The notes beneath the pieces are model-generated. The model saw only the letters and a program-made list of their open reading frames with translations, was not told where the DNA came from and searched no databases. The position numbers and the translations under genes are program-made. Of a stretch of 64,000 nt of DNA, positions 44,771-54,724 are shown one piece after another; positions within the stretch are counted from its first letter, which is position 1, and the number at the start of each line of letters is the position of its first letter. This stretch comes from Aquibium sp. A9E412 (lineage in GTDB: Bacteria > Pseudomonadota > Alphaproteobacteria > Rhizobiales > Rhizobiaceae). Where the stretch lies: positions 20,488 through 84,487 of the forward strand of contig NZ_JAOAOP010000010.1 of the NCBI RefSeq assembly GCF_030398335.1, given 5' to 3'.

Positions 44771-46261
44771 TCACCGCGGGGGACCTACGAGCGTGGCCCG
44801 CTGCTTCTTTTCTCGTGCCTTCTTGGGATCTTTGATCGCCTCAACAGACTCGATGCATTCGGCAATATACTCCCGCGGCAGGCCGTGTTCCCTGGCACCA
44901 GCAAGGACGAAGTCCTTGTACCAACCATAGGGCTTGAGGTTGTCGTCGACATAGTCCGAGCTGGCGAGATAGGTAAGGACTTTCCGCCTGCGACCTTTGT
45001 CATTGATGACCGCGACCATTGCGTGCTCGTAACCGCTGCCAAAGCCCTCGGCCTTATCTAGCTTCGCTCGCTCGGCAGGATCAAAGCTGAACAGGACTCC
45101 GATCACGCTATCGTCGTTCCCGCTGGCAAACGCGTTGCACTTACCGGAGTTGTCCACACTACGCTTGTGAAAACGGAGCGAATGACTCGGCAAGGTCGCG
45201 ATGCCGAGCGGTTTGCAGCTCGGCATGCGTTCGCGCAGCCGGGCGGTCGACATGTTGGACCCATAGGCGAAATAGACGACGGGGCCCGGTGGCCCGGACT
45301 CTATTTTCTTCAGCGCCGGGATTGTGGCATCGCCCGGCTTGAGGACTGTGCGCAGCGGCACCGTCATTATGCTGCACGCGTCGGTTTCTTCACCCTCACG
45401 TGTGATGATCAGCTGTCCCTCTTCGAGGTCGACGATTGGAATCGGCCTGCCGGTCCATCCGCAGTCGGCGCACCGCGGGCGTTCCCAGAGGACCCCAGGT
45501 GCCGCGGTGTTCTCGCCCTGTTCGGGCTCGAGGTGTGGTGAGCCGCATTTCGGGCACTCCACAGGCACACCGCGCAGCGCACGAAGGATCAACGACATTG
45601 CCATACCGGTGGCGTGTTGGGCCAACGAGTGCGCCATGTCTGCATCAATCCAGGTGGCCGACTTTGAGTGCGTCAGCCAGTTGGAAAAGGTCCATGCGGA
45701 CTCAAGCGCACCCTTGAGCGCCCCGCGACGCTCCTTGTTGGAGTCGCCTGGCAGAAGATCGTTGCAGATGATCTCCGCCCACTCGCGGAAGTTCGCGCGC
45801 TGCGGCGGTGTGTCGGTCCACGTTGCCGCGTCCTGCGCGGCGCCGATTAATTCGAGTAGCGTCTCCCGGCAGCGGACACCGACAGCCTGATAGCCCGCGA
45901 GGTTGTGCGCCTGTGTCACGGCGATGCCGGCTTCTTCGATCTTCTCGAAGATGGGACCGAACGGGATGATACGTAGATCGTCTGTCTGCTGCTCAGCCGT
46001 GCGCGGGATGCGGAGGATCAGGCCAATATGGAAGGTCAGAGCAAGGTCCATGTTGGGGAACTGCTCTTGAGAATAGAGGTTTGTGCCGCCCGTGATGACC
46101 CACCAGCGATCCTTGTTGGTGTGGATGTCCCACACGTCGTGGCGCGTGTTCAGAACGGCCTCCGAGTAGACCTTCTGCATAAACGTCACTTCGAGGTCAG
46201 GCGCCTGCCATTCGAAGTATTCCCGGACTTCCTCGATCTCTTCTTCGGTCGCTTTCAACAT
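44771..46261 (-). CDS. Unknown domain fused to a gamma-glutamylcyclotransferase-like domain
   Basis: About 496 residues. The N-terminal 260 residues (starting MLKATEEEIEEVREYFEWQ) are unrecognised, alpha-rich. A zinc-ribbon-like segment follows (CPKCGSPH, then CADCGWTG). The C-terminal 160 residues have the gamma-glutamylcyclotransferase fold signature VVYFAYGSNMSTARLRERMP and a later EGFGSGYEHAMV with the usual acidic residue. The ATG at 46261 has a GGGAG site. It stands alone between traG and the relaxase remnant. Island location and the modular make-up suggest a defence or toxin-type role, but this is inference. Confidence 0.7.
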   Translation of the reverse strand: MLKATEEEIEEVREYFEWQAPDLEVTFMQKVYSEAVLNTRHDVWDIHTNKDRWWVITGGTNLYSQEQFPNMDLALTFHIGLILRIPRTAEQQTDDLRIIPFGPIFEKIEEAGIAVTQAHNLAGYQAVGVRCRETLLELIGAAQDAATWTDTPPQRANFREWAEIICNDLLPGDSNKERRGALKGALESAWTFSNWLTHSKSATWIDADMAHSLAQHATGMAMSLILRALRGVPVECPKCGSPHLEPEQGENTAAPGVLWERPRCADCGWTGRPIPIVDLEEGQLIITREGEETDACSIMTVPLRTVLKPGDATIPALKKIESGPPGPVVYFAYGSNMSTARLRERMPSCKPLGIATLPSHSLRFHKRSVDNSGKCNAFASGNDDSVIGVLFSFDPAERAKLDKAEGFGSGYEHAMVAVINDKGRRRKVLTYLASSDYVDDNLKPYGWYKDFVLAGAREHGLPREYIAECIESVEAIKDPKKAREKKQRATLVGPPR

Positions 46262-46421
46262 AATCGGCTCCCACGATGGACTCGTCGCACCGCGCTGCAA
46301 AGGGTTAGCGAAACAATAGTCCGATGTCGCAGCGCTTACAAAAGCCGACACGGCAACGCAGGACGTCCTTGGGCTCGAAGCTGTCCTTCGCCAACGGTCT
46401 AGTTACACCCACTGACAAAGT

Positions 46422-47330
46422 TCAGCGCCCCAGGCCCCGCTTGCGGCCGAAGCTCCAATCGATCCCACCGTCCCCGCGCGCGACGCCAGAGACATGGCGG
46501 CCCAGATGTTTTTCGAGCGAGGGCGTCCAGGGCACGAGTTGGAAGCCGAGGCCGTCGTCAATCATGGCGAAGCGTCCAGAGGTGAGCGACAGGCGTTTGC
46601 AATAGGTGCCGGCGACATACTCACCGCTACCTGCGCGCTGGAACGGCTGCCCTGTCTGCGCTGCAATTTTCTCGCCCAACGTTTCCACTTCGCGCTGGCG
46701 GAGCGTGCCGAGTAGATTGCGGCTAAAGATGATGCGTCGGCCCTCTCGTTCAGCAAAGCCCTCCTCGATCAGGTGATCCGCGCGCCGATCCAGGGCTTGG
46801 CGAACTTCCGCGCCGAAGCCGCCTTCTGACAGTGCCGCGGGGTCGCGCGCGATGTTCTGCCGGTCGAGCCAGGTCGCCCCCGATGCGGTCACCTGCCGTT
46901 CGATGTCGAGATCGGAACGCACCGCGAGCACGACGCGGCGCCGGCCGCGGGAATCGTCATAGGCGCGCAGTTCGACGATCGAGCCCGGCGCGCTGTCGCC
47001 GGCGGCATCGAGATCGGCGAGTTTGATGTGATGGCTCCGTCCGTCAATGCCGTCGACCACGGCATAGGCTGTGGCCTTCAGTTCGTCGTCGAGTCCACGT
47101 TCGACCAGGCGGCCGACGATCGGCGTGTCGAGACTTTCGGCGGCCAGCACGTAATCCGCCGATCCGCGCCCGATGCCGCGCTCGGTCAGCGCCCGGTGCA
47201 TGCGCTTGATGATGTCGCCGCGCGCGCCGAGTTCACGTAGCGTCGCCTCGGCGTTGTCATCGATCATCCATTGGCCGGGACCGACCTGATCGGCCAGGCC
47301 GAGCGCTTCCAGCTTGCGCAGCCGCCCCAC
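46422..47330 (-). pseudogene. C-terminal part of a VirD2/DUF3363-type relaxase
   Basis: 302 codons matching the C-terminal part of large relaxases next to traG in rhizobial elements (VGRLRKLEALGLADQVGPGQW, SADYVLAAESLDTPIVGRLVERG, TWLDRQNIARDP). In-frame similarity continues upstream to about 47390 (GGHPGEQPDEYHALK). The N-terminal catalytic domain with the nicking tyrosine and histidine triad is absent; full proteins have roughly 580-700 residues. The displayed first codon is a GTG inside the original gene. Confidence 0.8.
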
Positions 47331-47399
47331 CTTCAGCGCGTGGTACTCGTCAGGCTGCTCGCCCGGATGGCCGCCACGATCCTTTACGTGGTTCTGACT

Positions 47400-47961
47400 A
47401 GCATCACCTATTGAGTGAAGTGCAAGCCAGCTTCACCGATCCGACGTTGGGATGATGGATGGGCATGGGGATGCGATCAGCGTATCTCCGGTATCCAGCC
47501 GCCTGGGGAGCTTGCTCTGCTGATCGCAGAGGCATTAAGGGAAGGAGCAGGCTGACATGCCGAGGCTGTCCGACTTGGGTGCGGAATAGTTCCTCCGAGG
47601 CGGACCAACAAGGGCCAAGCAGCGGTCAGCCGCAGCGGCTCAACGGCAGCTTTCGGGATTTTGCGATCTCATAGCCGATGACGACAAAGAGGTCTTAAGC
47701 AGCCAAACGCTCATATTCCATAGAGCGGGCAAAATCATTCGCTGCGCTCGCACGATTGGTGGGTTTTAGCACAGCCTGGGGGGTGTCCCCGCAGAAGGGG
47801 TCGGGCAAGACTACAGGCTCGGCCGCAGGGGAAGGCCTTCCCCTCCCGGGGCTTTCCACGTCGCGGTCCATACGCTTCCAGCCAGCGGCGCGGTGGCTTC
47901 CCATCAGCCGATCCAACAACCTCGTTGGTCTTTTCCTTTACGGCCCCACGTGATACAAAAC
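47400..47961. other. Intergenic stretch between relaxase remnant and abiE
   Basis: About 560 bp without a convincing gene. Frames of up to 77 codons on the minus strand (47735-47968) are arginine/proline-rich and unrecognised. The deletion that removed the relaxase N-terminus probably ends at the left side. The abiE promoter should be at the right side. Confidence 0.4.
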
Positions 47962-47988
47962 CTCGCACTATGGATGTTGAAGTGCGAG
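47962..47988. promoter_or_regulatory. Inverted repeat, candidate AbiEi operator
   Basis: CTCGCAC at 47962-47968 and GTGCGAG at 47982-47988 form a perfect 7-bp inverted repeat with a 13-bp spacer, ending 11 bp before the abiEi start. AbiEi antitoxins are known to repress their own promoter through inverted repeats. Confidence 0.55.
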
Positions 47989-47999
47989 AGTATGTATCT

Positions 48000-48617
48000 A
48001 TGCCTCAGGCCCGGCCCCAGCGCGAGATAGCCCGCGATCTCCTCGCGGCGCGTGGGATTCTGCGCCTAGCGGAACTCAGGGATGCCGGCGTGACCGCCGC
48101 AACCGTCAGCCGTATGGAAAAGGATGGCGAGGTTATCCGCCTAGCGCGCGGGCTCTACCAGCTTCCTGACGCAGAGCTCGACGCAAACCATAGCCTCGCC
48201 GAAGCGGCCAAGCGTTTTCCCAAGGGCGTGATTTGCCTCGTCTCGGCACTCGCCTTTCATGGCCTCACGGATCAGCTTCCCAAGAAGGTGTGGATGGCGA
48301 TCGGTCGGAACGACTGGACGCCGAAACCGAGCGATATGCCGATCCGTGTGCTGCGTTTCTCGGACGATTTGCTTGCTGAAAGCGTCGAGACGCATGTGAT
48401 TGAAGGCGTATCGGTCAAGATATTTGGTGTGGCGAAGACCGTTGCTGACTGCTTCCGGCATCGCGGCAAGATCGGTCTTCCTGTCGCGCTTGAGGGCCTG
48501 CAGGAAGCCCTGCGTCAACGTAAAGCCACGCCGGCCGACATCGCCAGGGCTGCTGATACAGGCGGGGTCGGCACGGTGATCCGCCCCTATCTGGAGGCGC
48601 TGACCGCCAATGGCTAA
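48000..48617 (+). CDS. abiEi: AbiEi antitoxin (type IV toxin-antitoxin)
   Basis: 205-residue antitoxin with an N-terminal winged helix (REIARDLLAARGILRLAELR, VSRMEKDGEVIRLARGLYQL) and the AbiEi C-terminal domain (ISLV-type SALAFHGLTDQLPKKVWMAI, VAKTVADCFRHRGKIG). The ATG at 48000 follows a GAGAG site and leaves the inverted repeat upstream; in-frame ATG/GTG codons at 47925-47970 are alternatives. It overlaps abiEii by 8 bp, so both are coupled. Confidence 0.9.
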   Translation: MPQARPQREIARDLLAARGILRLAELRDAGVTAATVSRMEKDGEVIRLARGLYQLPDAELDANHSLAEAAKRFPKGVICLVSALAFHGLTDQLPKKVWMAIGRNDWTPKPSDMPIRVLRFSDDLLAESVETHVIEGVSVKIFGVAKTVADCFRHRGKIGLPVALEGLQEALRQRKATPADIARAADTGGVGTVIRPYLEALTANG

Positions 48618-49479
48618 GGAGATGAAAAATATTGGCGCCTCGGTGCGCGCGCGGCTCCTCAACCTATCCAAGGCGAACGGACAGAGCTTCGATCTGGTGC
48701 TCACGCGCTTCGCGCTGGAGCGCCTCCTGTTCCGGCTCAGCCAGTCACCCCATGCCGACCGCTTCGTGCTGAAAGGCGCCATGCTGATGATGAGTTGGTT
48801 CGACGATCCGCACCGCGGGACGCGCGATCTCGATCTGCTGGGTTTTGGTGACCCGAGCGAAGCCGCGATGCTGGCGACATTCCGGGACATCCTCGCTCAG
48901 GACGCCGAAGACGGCGTCGTGTTCGATCCGGACACGCTGCGTGTCGATCGCATTCGCGAGGAGCTCGACTATGGCGGTCTCCGGCTGCGTGCGATCGCTT
49001 CGGTCGGCGGCGCCCGGATCAACCTCACGATCGACATCGGCTTTGGCGATGCGCTGGAGCCTGGGGCGGAAGTCGTCGACTATCCCGTAATGCTCGATCT
49101 CCCCGCGCCGAGACTGCGCGCCTATGCGCGGGAGACGGTCATTGCTGAGAAGTTCCAGGCGATGGTGGCGCTGGGGCGTGCCAACAGTCGGATGAAGGAC
49201 TACTACGATATCTGGGTTTTGAGCCGGTCGTTCACCTTCGATGATGATAGGCTCGCTCGCGCGATCGCCGCAACCTTCGCGCGGCGCGAGACGGTGATCC
49301 CGACTGAGTTGCCTGATGCGCTTACGCTGGAATTTGCGACGGATGCACAGAAGCAACAGCAGTGGCGAGCTTTCGTTGAGGATATAGACTTGGATTCAGT
49401 AGATTTACCGGCTGTCGTTGAAGACCTTGCCATCTTCCTCTTGCCGCATGCTTCACGGGCCGGGAAACTGGATTTTTGA
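48610..49479 (+). CDS. abiEii: AbiEii nucleotidyltransferase toxin
   Basis: 289-residue nucleotidyltransferase-fold toxin. The family motif is clear: FVLKGAMLMMSWFDDPHRGTRDLDLLGFG (about residues 50-80, with the catalytic DLD), plus RVDRIREELDYGGLRLR and the C-terminal AEKFQAMVALGRANSRMKDYYDIW. AbiE toxins arrest growth and can abort phage infection; AbiEii acts as a nucleotidyltransferase. Full length. Confidence 0.92.
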   Translation: MAKEMKNIGASVRARLLNLSKANGQSFDLVLTRFALERLLFRLSQSPHADRFVLKGAMLMMSWFDDPHRGTRDLDLLGFGDPSEAAMLATFRDILAQDAEDGVVFDPDTLRVDRIREELDYGGLRLRAIASVGGARINLTIDIGFGDALEPGAEVVDYPVMLDLPAPRLRAYARETVIAEKFQAMVALGRANSRMKDYYDIWVLSRSFTFDDDRLARAIAATFARRETVIPTELPDALTLEFATDAQKQQQWRAFVEDIDLDSVDLPAVVEDLAIFLLPHASRAGKLDF

Positions 49480-49532
49480 AATGCCGTGATATGTACGAGA
49501 CAAAAGACATTGGAAACAGGGGGCATAACTGA

Positions 49533-50765
49533 ATGTCAAAAAGCAAGGGAAATGTCGTTAGCATTGCTTCACGTGAAGCCCACATTAAACGAAAGCTGCG
49601 CCGACATCTGCACGCACTGGGTTTCGAGAAGTCTGATGAGGGTGCGCTTCGCATTCAAGGGTCCGGAAAGGACATTGTTCGCACGCTACACCGCGCGCAA
49701 CGGCAAGAGCGGCTCCAGGTAAACCGCGAGTTCATTGCCGCCAAGGCCGAGAAGCTGTTGACGCATTTTGCGTCTGGCAAGGAAGTTGAGCCCACTAGAA
49801 TATCGCCGGTACTCGAGCGCGTATCAGCGGGGACTCCGCAAGGCGACCTCTTTCGCCTCGCGTCGCTGACATGGTCGGTTCCAGTTTCAAATGGCTTCGG
49901 CAGGAGGATGCGATATCTCGTTTGGGATGAAAGCAACGGTAAGCTGATGGGTCTCATTGCCATCGGGGATCCGGTATTCAACCTCGCGGTTAGGGACAGG
50001 CTCATTGGCTGGGACGCCCATGACAGAAGCGCCCGTCTCGTCAACGTGATGGATGCTTACGTTCTTGGAGCCATACCCCCCTACAACGAATTGCTGGGCG
50101 GGAAACTCGTTGCCTGCTTGCTTCGGAGCCGGGACTTATACGACGATTTTGCGCGCACCTATGGCGGTTCCACCGGAATAATCTCGAAAGAGGAAAAAAG
50201 CGCGCGACTGCTCGCTGTTACCACATCGTCTTCAATGGGCCGATCGTCGGTCTACAATCGTTTAAAGCTTGGGGGGCAGCAGTATCTGAAATCCATCGGT
50301 TACACGGGAGGATGGGGGCATTTTCACATACCGGATCGGTTATTCGCGGAATTGCGCGACTACCTGCGCGATATCGACCACACCTATGCAGACCAGCACC
50401 GTTTTGGCCAAGGGCCAAACTGGCGTTTGCGAACTACAAGGGCAGCACTTTCAGCGCTCGGTTTCAAAGAAGACATGTTGCGACACGGAATTCAGCGCGA
50501 GGTCTTCATTTGTGAACTCGCCAAGAACGCTGCCAAGATATTGCACACCGGCAAGGGGAAGCCTGACGTCGGAGAACTCCTTTCAGCCAAAGAAATATCC
50601 GAGTTGGCGCTCGAGCGGTGGATGGTGCCTCGGGCCGAGCGCATGCCTGAATTCAAGAACTGGAACTCAAACGACATTGTCGATCTCTTTGGGAATCAGA
50701 CCCGCATGCTCCGCAACCAGCTAAAAAGCTCTGATCTGTTCAAGGAAACGGCCTCGGGGTCATAG
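49533..50765 (+). CDS. druA: Druantia protein DruA-like (DUF4338)
   Basis: 410 residues. The DUF4338 core is visible: MGLIAIGDPVFNLAVRDRLIGW, NVMDAYVLGAIPPYNELLGG and KLVACLLRSRDLYDDFARTYG. This is the family of DruA, the first component of Druantia type I anti-phage systems and also present in some transposon-associated proteins. The ATG at 49533 is 53 bp after abiEii; the next gene starts 6 bp after its stop. No catalytic function is established for DruA. Confidence 0.82.
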   Translation: MSKSKGNVVSIASREAHIKRKLRRHLHALGFEKSDEGALRIQGSGKDIVRTLHRAQRQERLQVNREFIAAKAEKLLTHFASGKEVEPTRISPVLERVSAGTPQGDLFRLASLTWSVPVSNGFGRRMRYLVWDESNGKLMGLIAIGDPVFNLAVRDRLIGWDAHDRSARLVNVMDAYVLGAIPPYNELLGGKLVACLLRSRDLYDDFARTYGGSTGIISKEEKSARLLAVTTSSSMGRSSVYNRLKLGGQQYLKSIGYTGGWGHFHIPDRLFAELRDYLRDIDHTYADQHRFGQGPNWRLRTTRAALSALGFKEDMLRHGIQREVFICELAKNAAKILHTGKGKPDVGELLSAKEISELALERWMVPRAERMPEFKNWNSNDIVDLFGNQTRMLRNQLKSSDLFKETASGS

Positions 50766-50771
50766 TTGGTC

Positions 50772-53630
50772 ATGGCTGTGCCTTTGGACCAATGGCAGGA
50801 GCGAATGGAGCAGCATTTTGCGGCGCTTGCAGAGCGTCGCGCGGCGTCCGGCTTTCCTATCTTTGCTCTGGAGCACGGTCTGGATGATGGTGAATTGGAG
50901 AAGATTGCCGAGCAGCTACGGGCACGCCTGAACACCGGACTGAGACTGGCTCCACACTGGTTGCTCTGGACAATCTATGCGGCAGAGAGGGGGTATACTT
51001 ACGAAGGCGGTGAATATTGGCAGTCTTTCGAGGATGTTACACCCGGCTGGGATTCCCGAGACCGGTACCGGGTTACGGCGTGGTTCTCGAAATTCCAGTC
51101 AACCTACAATGGCGTAGTTCCTTCCGGACCGTGGGCGTCGCACTTCAGCATAATCGCCTGGCCGATCACCCATGCTGTCTTGCCCCGCTATCTGCAGCAG
51201 CAATTTGCTCGGACATTGTATGATCTGCGCTTCACGCTTGCGCGACTGACGACGATCGAGCCTGCCGTAATTGGCCGTCTGATCGCGAGTAATGTCTACT
51301 ACGCATCGACTCGTTTCGAGCAGTTTCTCCAGCAAGAGGAGTTGGTCGGCCGTATCGTCCTTGCGCTTCTGCACCAGGATCCGCGTGAAGGCGAAGAGCC
51401 TCTTCTGCCCGCTACGCTCGATCGAATCGTTGCCGATCTCGAGCAGATGCGACACGCCCGCGGTTGGCTCAGAGAGGCAAGTCGCGTTGTGGCTGACCGC
51501 TTCAAGGGCATTGGTCGAGGCACCGCACCTCGAACCATGAGCGACAGCCAGGATTCAGTCGAGCGAAGGCTGCAAGAAGCGAGGCCTGATGTTCGGCCCG
51601 ATCTGCTGCTGCGATATGCCGGCGACGGGCGTTGGACGCTCGTGATCGACGTCCCCAATTTCAAGTCAATTGCCGCTCTCAATCCGGGTATCCAGCAGTT
51701 TCTTCGGCAGACCCGCTCGAAGTTGAACGGCGATGATGTCAGGCGGCCGGCGGGCTGGGTCCTGTCTGGCAACCGCCGTGCGGTTCTCAAGGCTTGGCCC
51801 GACCCGTCCAGGCCGTTGGTCAGTTTTGAGTCCTCGAATGGAGTCGTCGATCATCTTCTTGAGAGCGAATGCCGGATGAGCCCGGGTCCGATCTGGCTCT
51901 TCCGGATTGGCGCTGACGGCATCGCCCGCGAAATTGCCAGCCGTTTGATGCGACCCGGTTATGATTACATCTTGGCGTCGCCCGATGAATTTGAAGACCT
52001 GCAAGATGGCATGGCAGGCTGCGTCATCGAATGCAGCGATATCCGCGCCATCCGAGTTTCGGTGCCTTCCGATGTGTCCGACGCATATATTCAATGGCTG
52101 CGGATACGAAATCTCGAAATTGCCAGAACCATCCGTGTCTGGCCTGCCGGTTTGCCCGGCCGGAACTGGGATGGAGAAGGGCGAAGCGAATGGCTGACGA
52201 CCGAAAAACCGTGTATCGGGATCGTTCCCGATTATCCCGTGGATTCCTATCGTGTCACGCTCGATGATGACGCGACCGCGACCTTTTCGGCCGGAAAGCC
52301 GGGACAGCCAACCTTTATTCAACTACCGCAATTGGCCGCGGGGACATATCGCCTCAACGTCAAAGCGCACCGAAGTGCGGCCCTGGATGAAACGGCGCGG
52401 ACCTCGCATGAAGGTTTTCTGGAACTAAGAATACGCGAACCTGAACCATGGATACCCGGAACGACCTCGCATGTAGGCCTTGTGGTCACCAGCAATCCGC
52501 ATGACGCCACGTTGGACGTGTTTTGGGAGAATGAGTTGGACCTAACGGTTTTCGGTCCCGAAGGTCGACAGGTTACCCCGCATGTGAGCCTTGAGGATGC
52601 CAAAGGCGAGGAGATTTACAGCGCCCAGGTCTGCCCACCAGTCGACCTGCCGATTCTTCCAGAAATTTGGGAAAGGCGGTTCCAGGAATTCCTGCAGCGG
52701 CAACACGCGGAGTGGCGATACCTTGAGGCCGCTTCCGGCCTTCTCACAATCGAGGGGCAGGAACTTGGGCGGTTCGTCGTCCGCTTCGACCACGATGCAC
52801 TGCCGGTCCGCTGGGTCTTGCGCCATCAAGGCGAAGCCGTTGCGCTTCGCCTTGTCGACGATACAGGGCAAGAAGACGCGGAACCGAAATGCCGCTTTTT
52901 CAGCATGGAGACACCAACCAGGATCGAGCGCCTCGATGCTGGAGAAGCCCTTGCCGGGTTCGATGTCCAGTCGCCAGGCGGGCTGTTTATCGTCCAACAC
53001 GGCAAGTTCCGGGACTTGGTCATCGTCAGCACCGGGCTATCCGGTAGCGGCTTGGAAGGCTTAGGTGTTCATCCTGTCTACGCCCGTATTGCCGACAGCC
53101 CCAAATCCATCATCAAGCATATGCGGATATTGGGCTACTGGAGGTCAGCGCGGCTTGCGGGCTTCCTTGCCAACGCACGGCGGCGCCAGGTCGTGGTTGG
53201 CCTGACCACTCGCCTTTATGGGGCCTTGGCCGGTCGAGATTGGGGCCGAGCCGAGGCCGCTTTCATGCGAAGCAGCGATTGTGAAAAGGGTTTCGATCAT
53301 TTGCAATCGTTGCTTGATTACAGGGGAGGTTTTCCGTCCGTGCTGCGTCGTGATGCTCTGAGCATCGAAGGTGGAAGAAAGGCGATCGTGGGCTGGTATG
53401 CCGATTTGGCCGCACGCTATGGCGTTTGTTCCGACCTAGCGCTTTGCTCCCTGGCAGTCGATATAGCCAGCCGTCCGCACGAGGTGCCGCGCCTCTACCG
53501 TGACAGGCTGCCGGACCTTCTCAAACGCATTCTGGCGAAACCTCTGTTGCTGCGCGGAGCCCGGATCGTCGCGCTCAGTCATGCGTGCCTGGAAAATCGG
53601 CCCATAGAATTACTGCCGAGGTGGGAATGA
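50772..53630 (+). CDS. Large uncharacterised Druantia-locus protein
   Basis: 952 residues, no family recognised. Soluble; no membrane segment, P-loop or zinc cluster seen. The N-terminal 300 residues are helical and tryptophan/tyrosine-rich (WLLWTIYAAERGYTYEGGEYW). The middle has beta-rich stretches (VGLVVTSNPHDATLDVFWEN), and the C-terminal 200 residues are helical again. It sits where druB and druC lie in Druantia type I and could be their counterpart. The ATG at 50772 is favoured over a TTG two codons upstream. The stop overlaps the next start (ATGA). Confidence 0.75.
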   Translation: MAVPLDQWQERMEQHFAALAERRAASGFPIFALEHGLDDGELEKIAEQLRARLNTGLRLAPHWLLWTIYAAERGYTYEGGEYWQSFEDVTPGWDSRDRYRVTAWFSKFQSTYNGVVPSGPWASHFSIIAWPITHAVLPRYLQQQFARTLYDLRFTLARLTTIEPAVIGRLIASNVYYASTRFEQFLQQEELVGRIVLALLHQDPREGEEPLLPATLDRIVADLEQMRHARGWLREASRVVADRFKGIGRGTAPRTMSDSQDSVERRLQEARPDVRPDLLLRYAGDGRWTLVIDVPNFKSIAALNPGIQQFLRQTRSKLNGDDVRRPAGWVLSGNRRAVLKAWPDPSRPLVSFESSNGVVDHLLESECRMSPGPIWLFRIGADGIAREIASRLMRPGYDYILASPDEFEDLQDGMAGCVIECSDIRAIRVSVPSDVSDAYIQWLRIRNLEIARTIRVWPAGLPGRNWDGEGRSEWLTTEKPCIGIVPDYPVDSYRVTLDDDATATFSAGKPGQPTFIQLPQLAAGTYRLNVKAHRSAALDETARTSHEGFLELRIREPEPWIPGTTSHVGLVVTSNPHDATLDVFWENELDLTVFGPEGRQVTPHVSLEDAKGEEIYSAQVCPPVDLPILPEIWERRFQEFLQRQHAEWRYLEAASGLLTIEGQELGRFVVRFDHDALPVRWVLRHQGEAVALRLVDDTGQEDAEPKCRFFSMETPTRIERLDAGEALAGFDVQSPGGLFIVQHGKFRDLVIVSTGLSGSGLEGLGVHPVYARIADSPKSIIKHMRILGYWRSARLAGFLANARRRQVVVGLTTRLYGALAGRDWGRAEAAFMRSSDCEKGFDHLQSLLDYRGGFPSVLRRDALSIEGGRKAIVGWYADLAARYGVCSDLALCSLAVDIASRPHEVPRLYRDRLPDLLKRILAKPLLLRGARIVALSHACLENRPIELLPRWE

Positions 53631-54703
53631 CGATCACTGAACTCACTCCGGATGAGGTTTTGGACTGCTGCCGTACGTCGCTTGGCATGGGGATCGAGTC
53701 TTCTGGGCTTGACGACATTCTGTTGGCGGGCCTCCTGCGGCGTGCAGCAGGGATACACTGTCCATGTTCAAGGACCGCGCTTCGCGCCGCCCTCATGGAA
53801 AGCCTTGCATACTTGCAGCCGGACTTCGGAGCACTCGCCGATCGGCTGGACAATCTGACCGAGGCCATGATCGTCGCCGGTGACTTGTTGGAGCTATCCG
53901 ATGTCGCGACCGATGACCCAGACGTTAAAGGAACCTGGGTATTCGCGGCGCCGCCAGCTTTTGTGGTTCGCCGTACCGGAAGCATCTTCTTGACCGGAAT
54001 CGCCCCCGATCAGGACATCTTCTTGCCGGAACACCTGGCGCGGCGCGTGGTCCGCTCCCACGTGACGCAGTTTATCGCACCCGAGTCTGGCGAGGATCTG
54101 ATCGAGCAGTTGATCGCGCACGGACTACATCAATTGTCTGAGTCCGTGTGGCTCCGATCGCCCAAGACGCAGACCCCGGAACAGTTGATCCAACGTTTCG
54201 AAAATCAACTGAGCTCTCAGCCAACATGTGGGCCGGTATCCGGTCTCGAGATACTCGATCTAGACACCAAGGTGACCTACTATCGCGGTCGATGGGGCGC
54301 ACCGCGTGGGCAGACCGGAACATTCGTCGCACGCCGGCCGCAGGAGTTCGGCGCGCCGCTCTGGAGCTTCGCAGAACTTGTCAATGGCACGTTGAAGCGG
54401 ATCATCGACTTGCCTCCCAGGCACTTTCGTTGGCGCGGATGCGATGCCGCGTGGCACTTACAGATGGCGATTGACCGCATTGCGGGACATCCACAGCAAT
54501 ATCGGCGCAGCATCACAGATGCCGGTGTCCGCTTCGAATTCTTTTCGCCGCTGCCACTCTGGGCGCAGCGCCGGCTTATGATTCTCGGTCACGAACGTCC
54601 ACACAGCCGCAGCTTGTTCGCGTATGAGATTCCCGTGGCAGAAGCTGCTGAAGAAGAAAAAAACCTTCAGGAAAACTTGTGGTTGGTGCCGACGGACGCG
54701 TAA
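53627..54703 (+). CDS. Uncharacterised protein preceding DruE
   Basis: 358 residues starting MTITELTPDEVLDCCRTSLG. The ATG at 53627 overlaps the stop of the previous gene and has a GAGG site; the frame open from 53585 lies in the overlap. A CPCS cluster near residue 45 and several WxxxGCDAAWH-like aromatic patches are the only notable features. Position matches that of druD in type I systems, but homology could not be judged by eye. The C-terminus is acidic (AEEEKNLQENL). Confidence 0.72.
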   Translation: MTITELTPDEVLDCCRTSLGMGIESSGLDDILLAGLLRRAAGIHCPCSRTALRAALMESLAYLQPDFGALADRLDNLTEAMIVAGDLLELSDVATDDPDVKGTWVFAAPPAFVVRRTGSIFLTGIAPDQDIFLPEHLARRVVRSHVTQFIAPESGEDLIEQLIAHGLHQLSESVWLRSPKTQTPEQLIQRFENQLSSQPTCGPVSGLEILDLDTKVTYYRGRWGAPRGQTGTFVARRPQEFGAPLWSFAELVNGTLKRIIDLPPRHFRWRGCDAAWHLQMAIDRIAGHPQQYRRSITDAGVRFEFFSPLPLWAQRRLMILGHERPHSRSLFAYEIPVAEAAEEEKNLQENLWLVPTDA

Positions 54704-54724
54704 GAATGCAGGAGGGGGACAAGT

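Noticed and set aside
47735..47968. 77-codon minus-strand frame before abiE as a gene
   Set aside because: No motif, no clear ribosome-binding site, and it runs through the abiE promoter and operator region.
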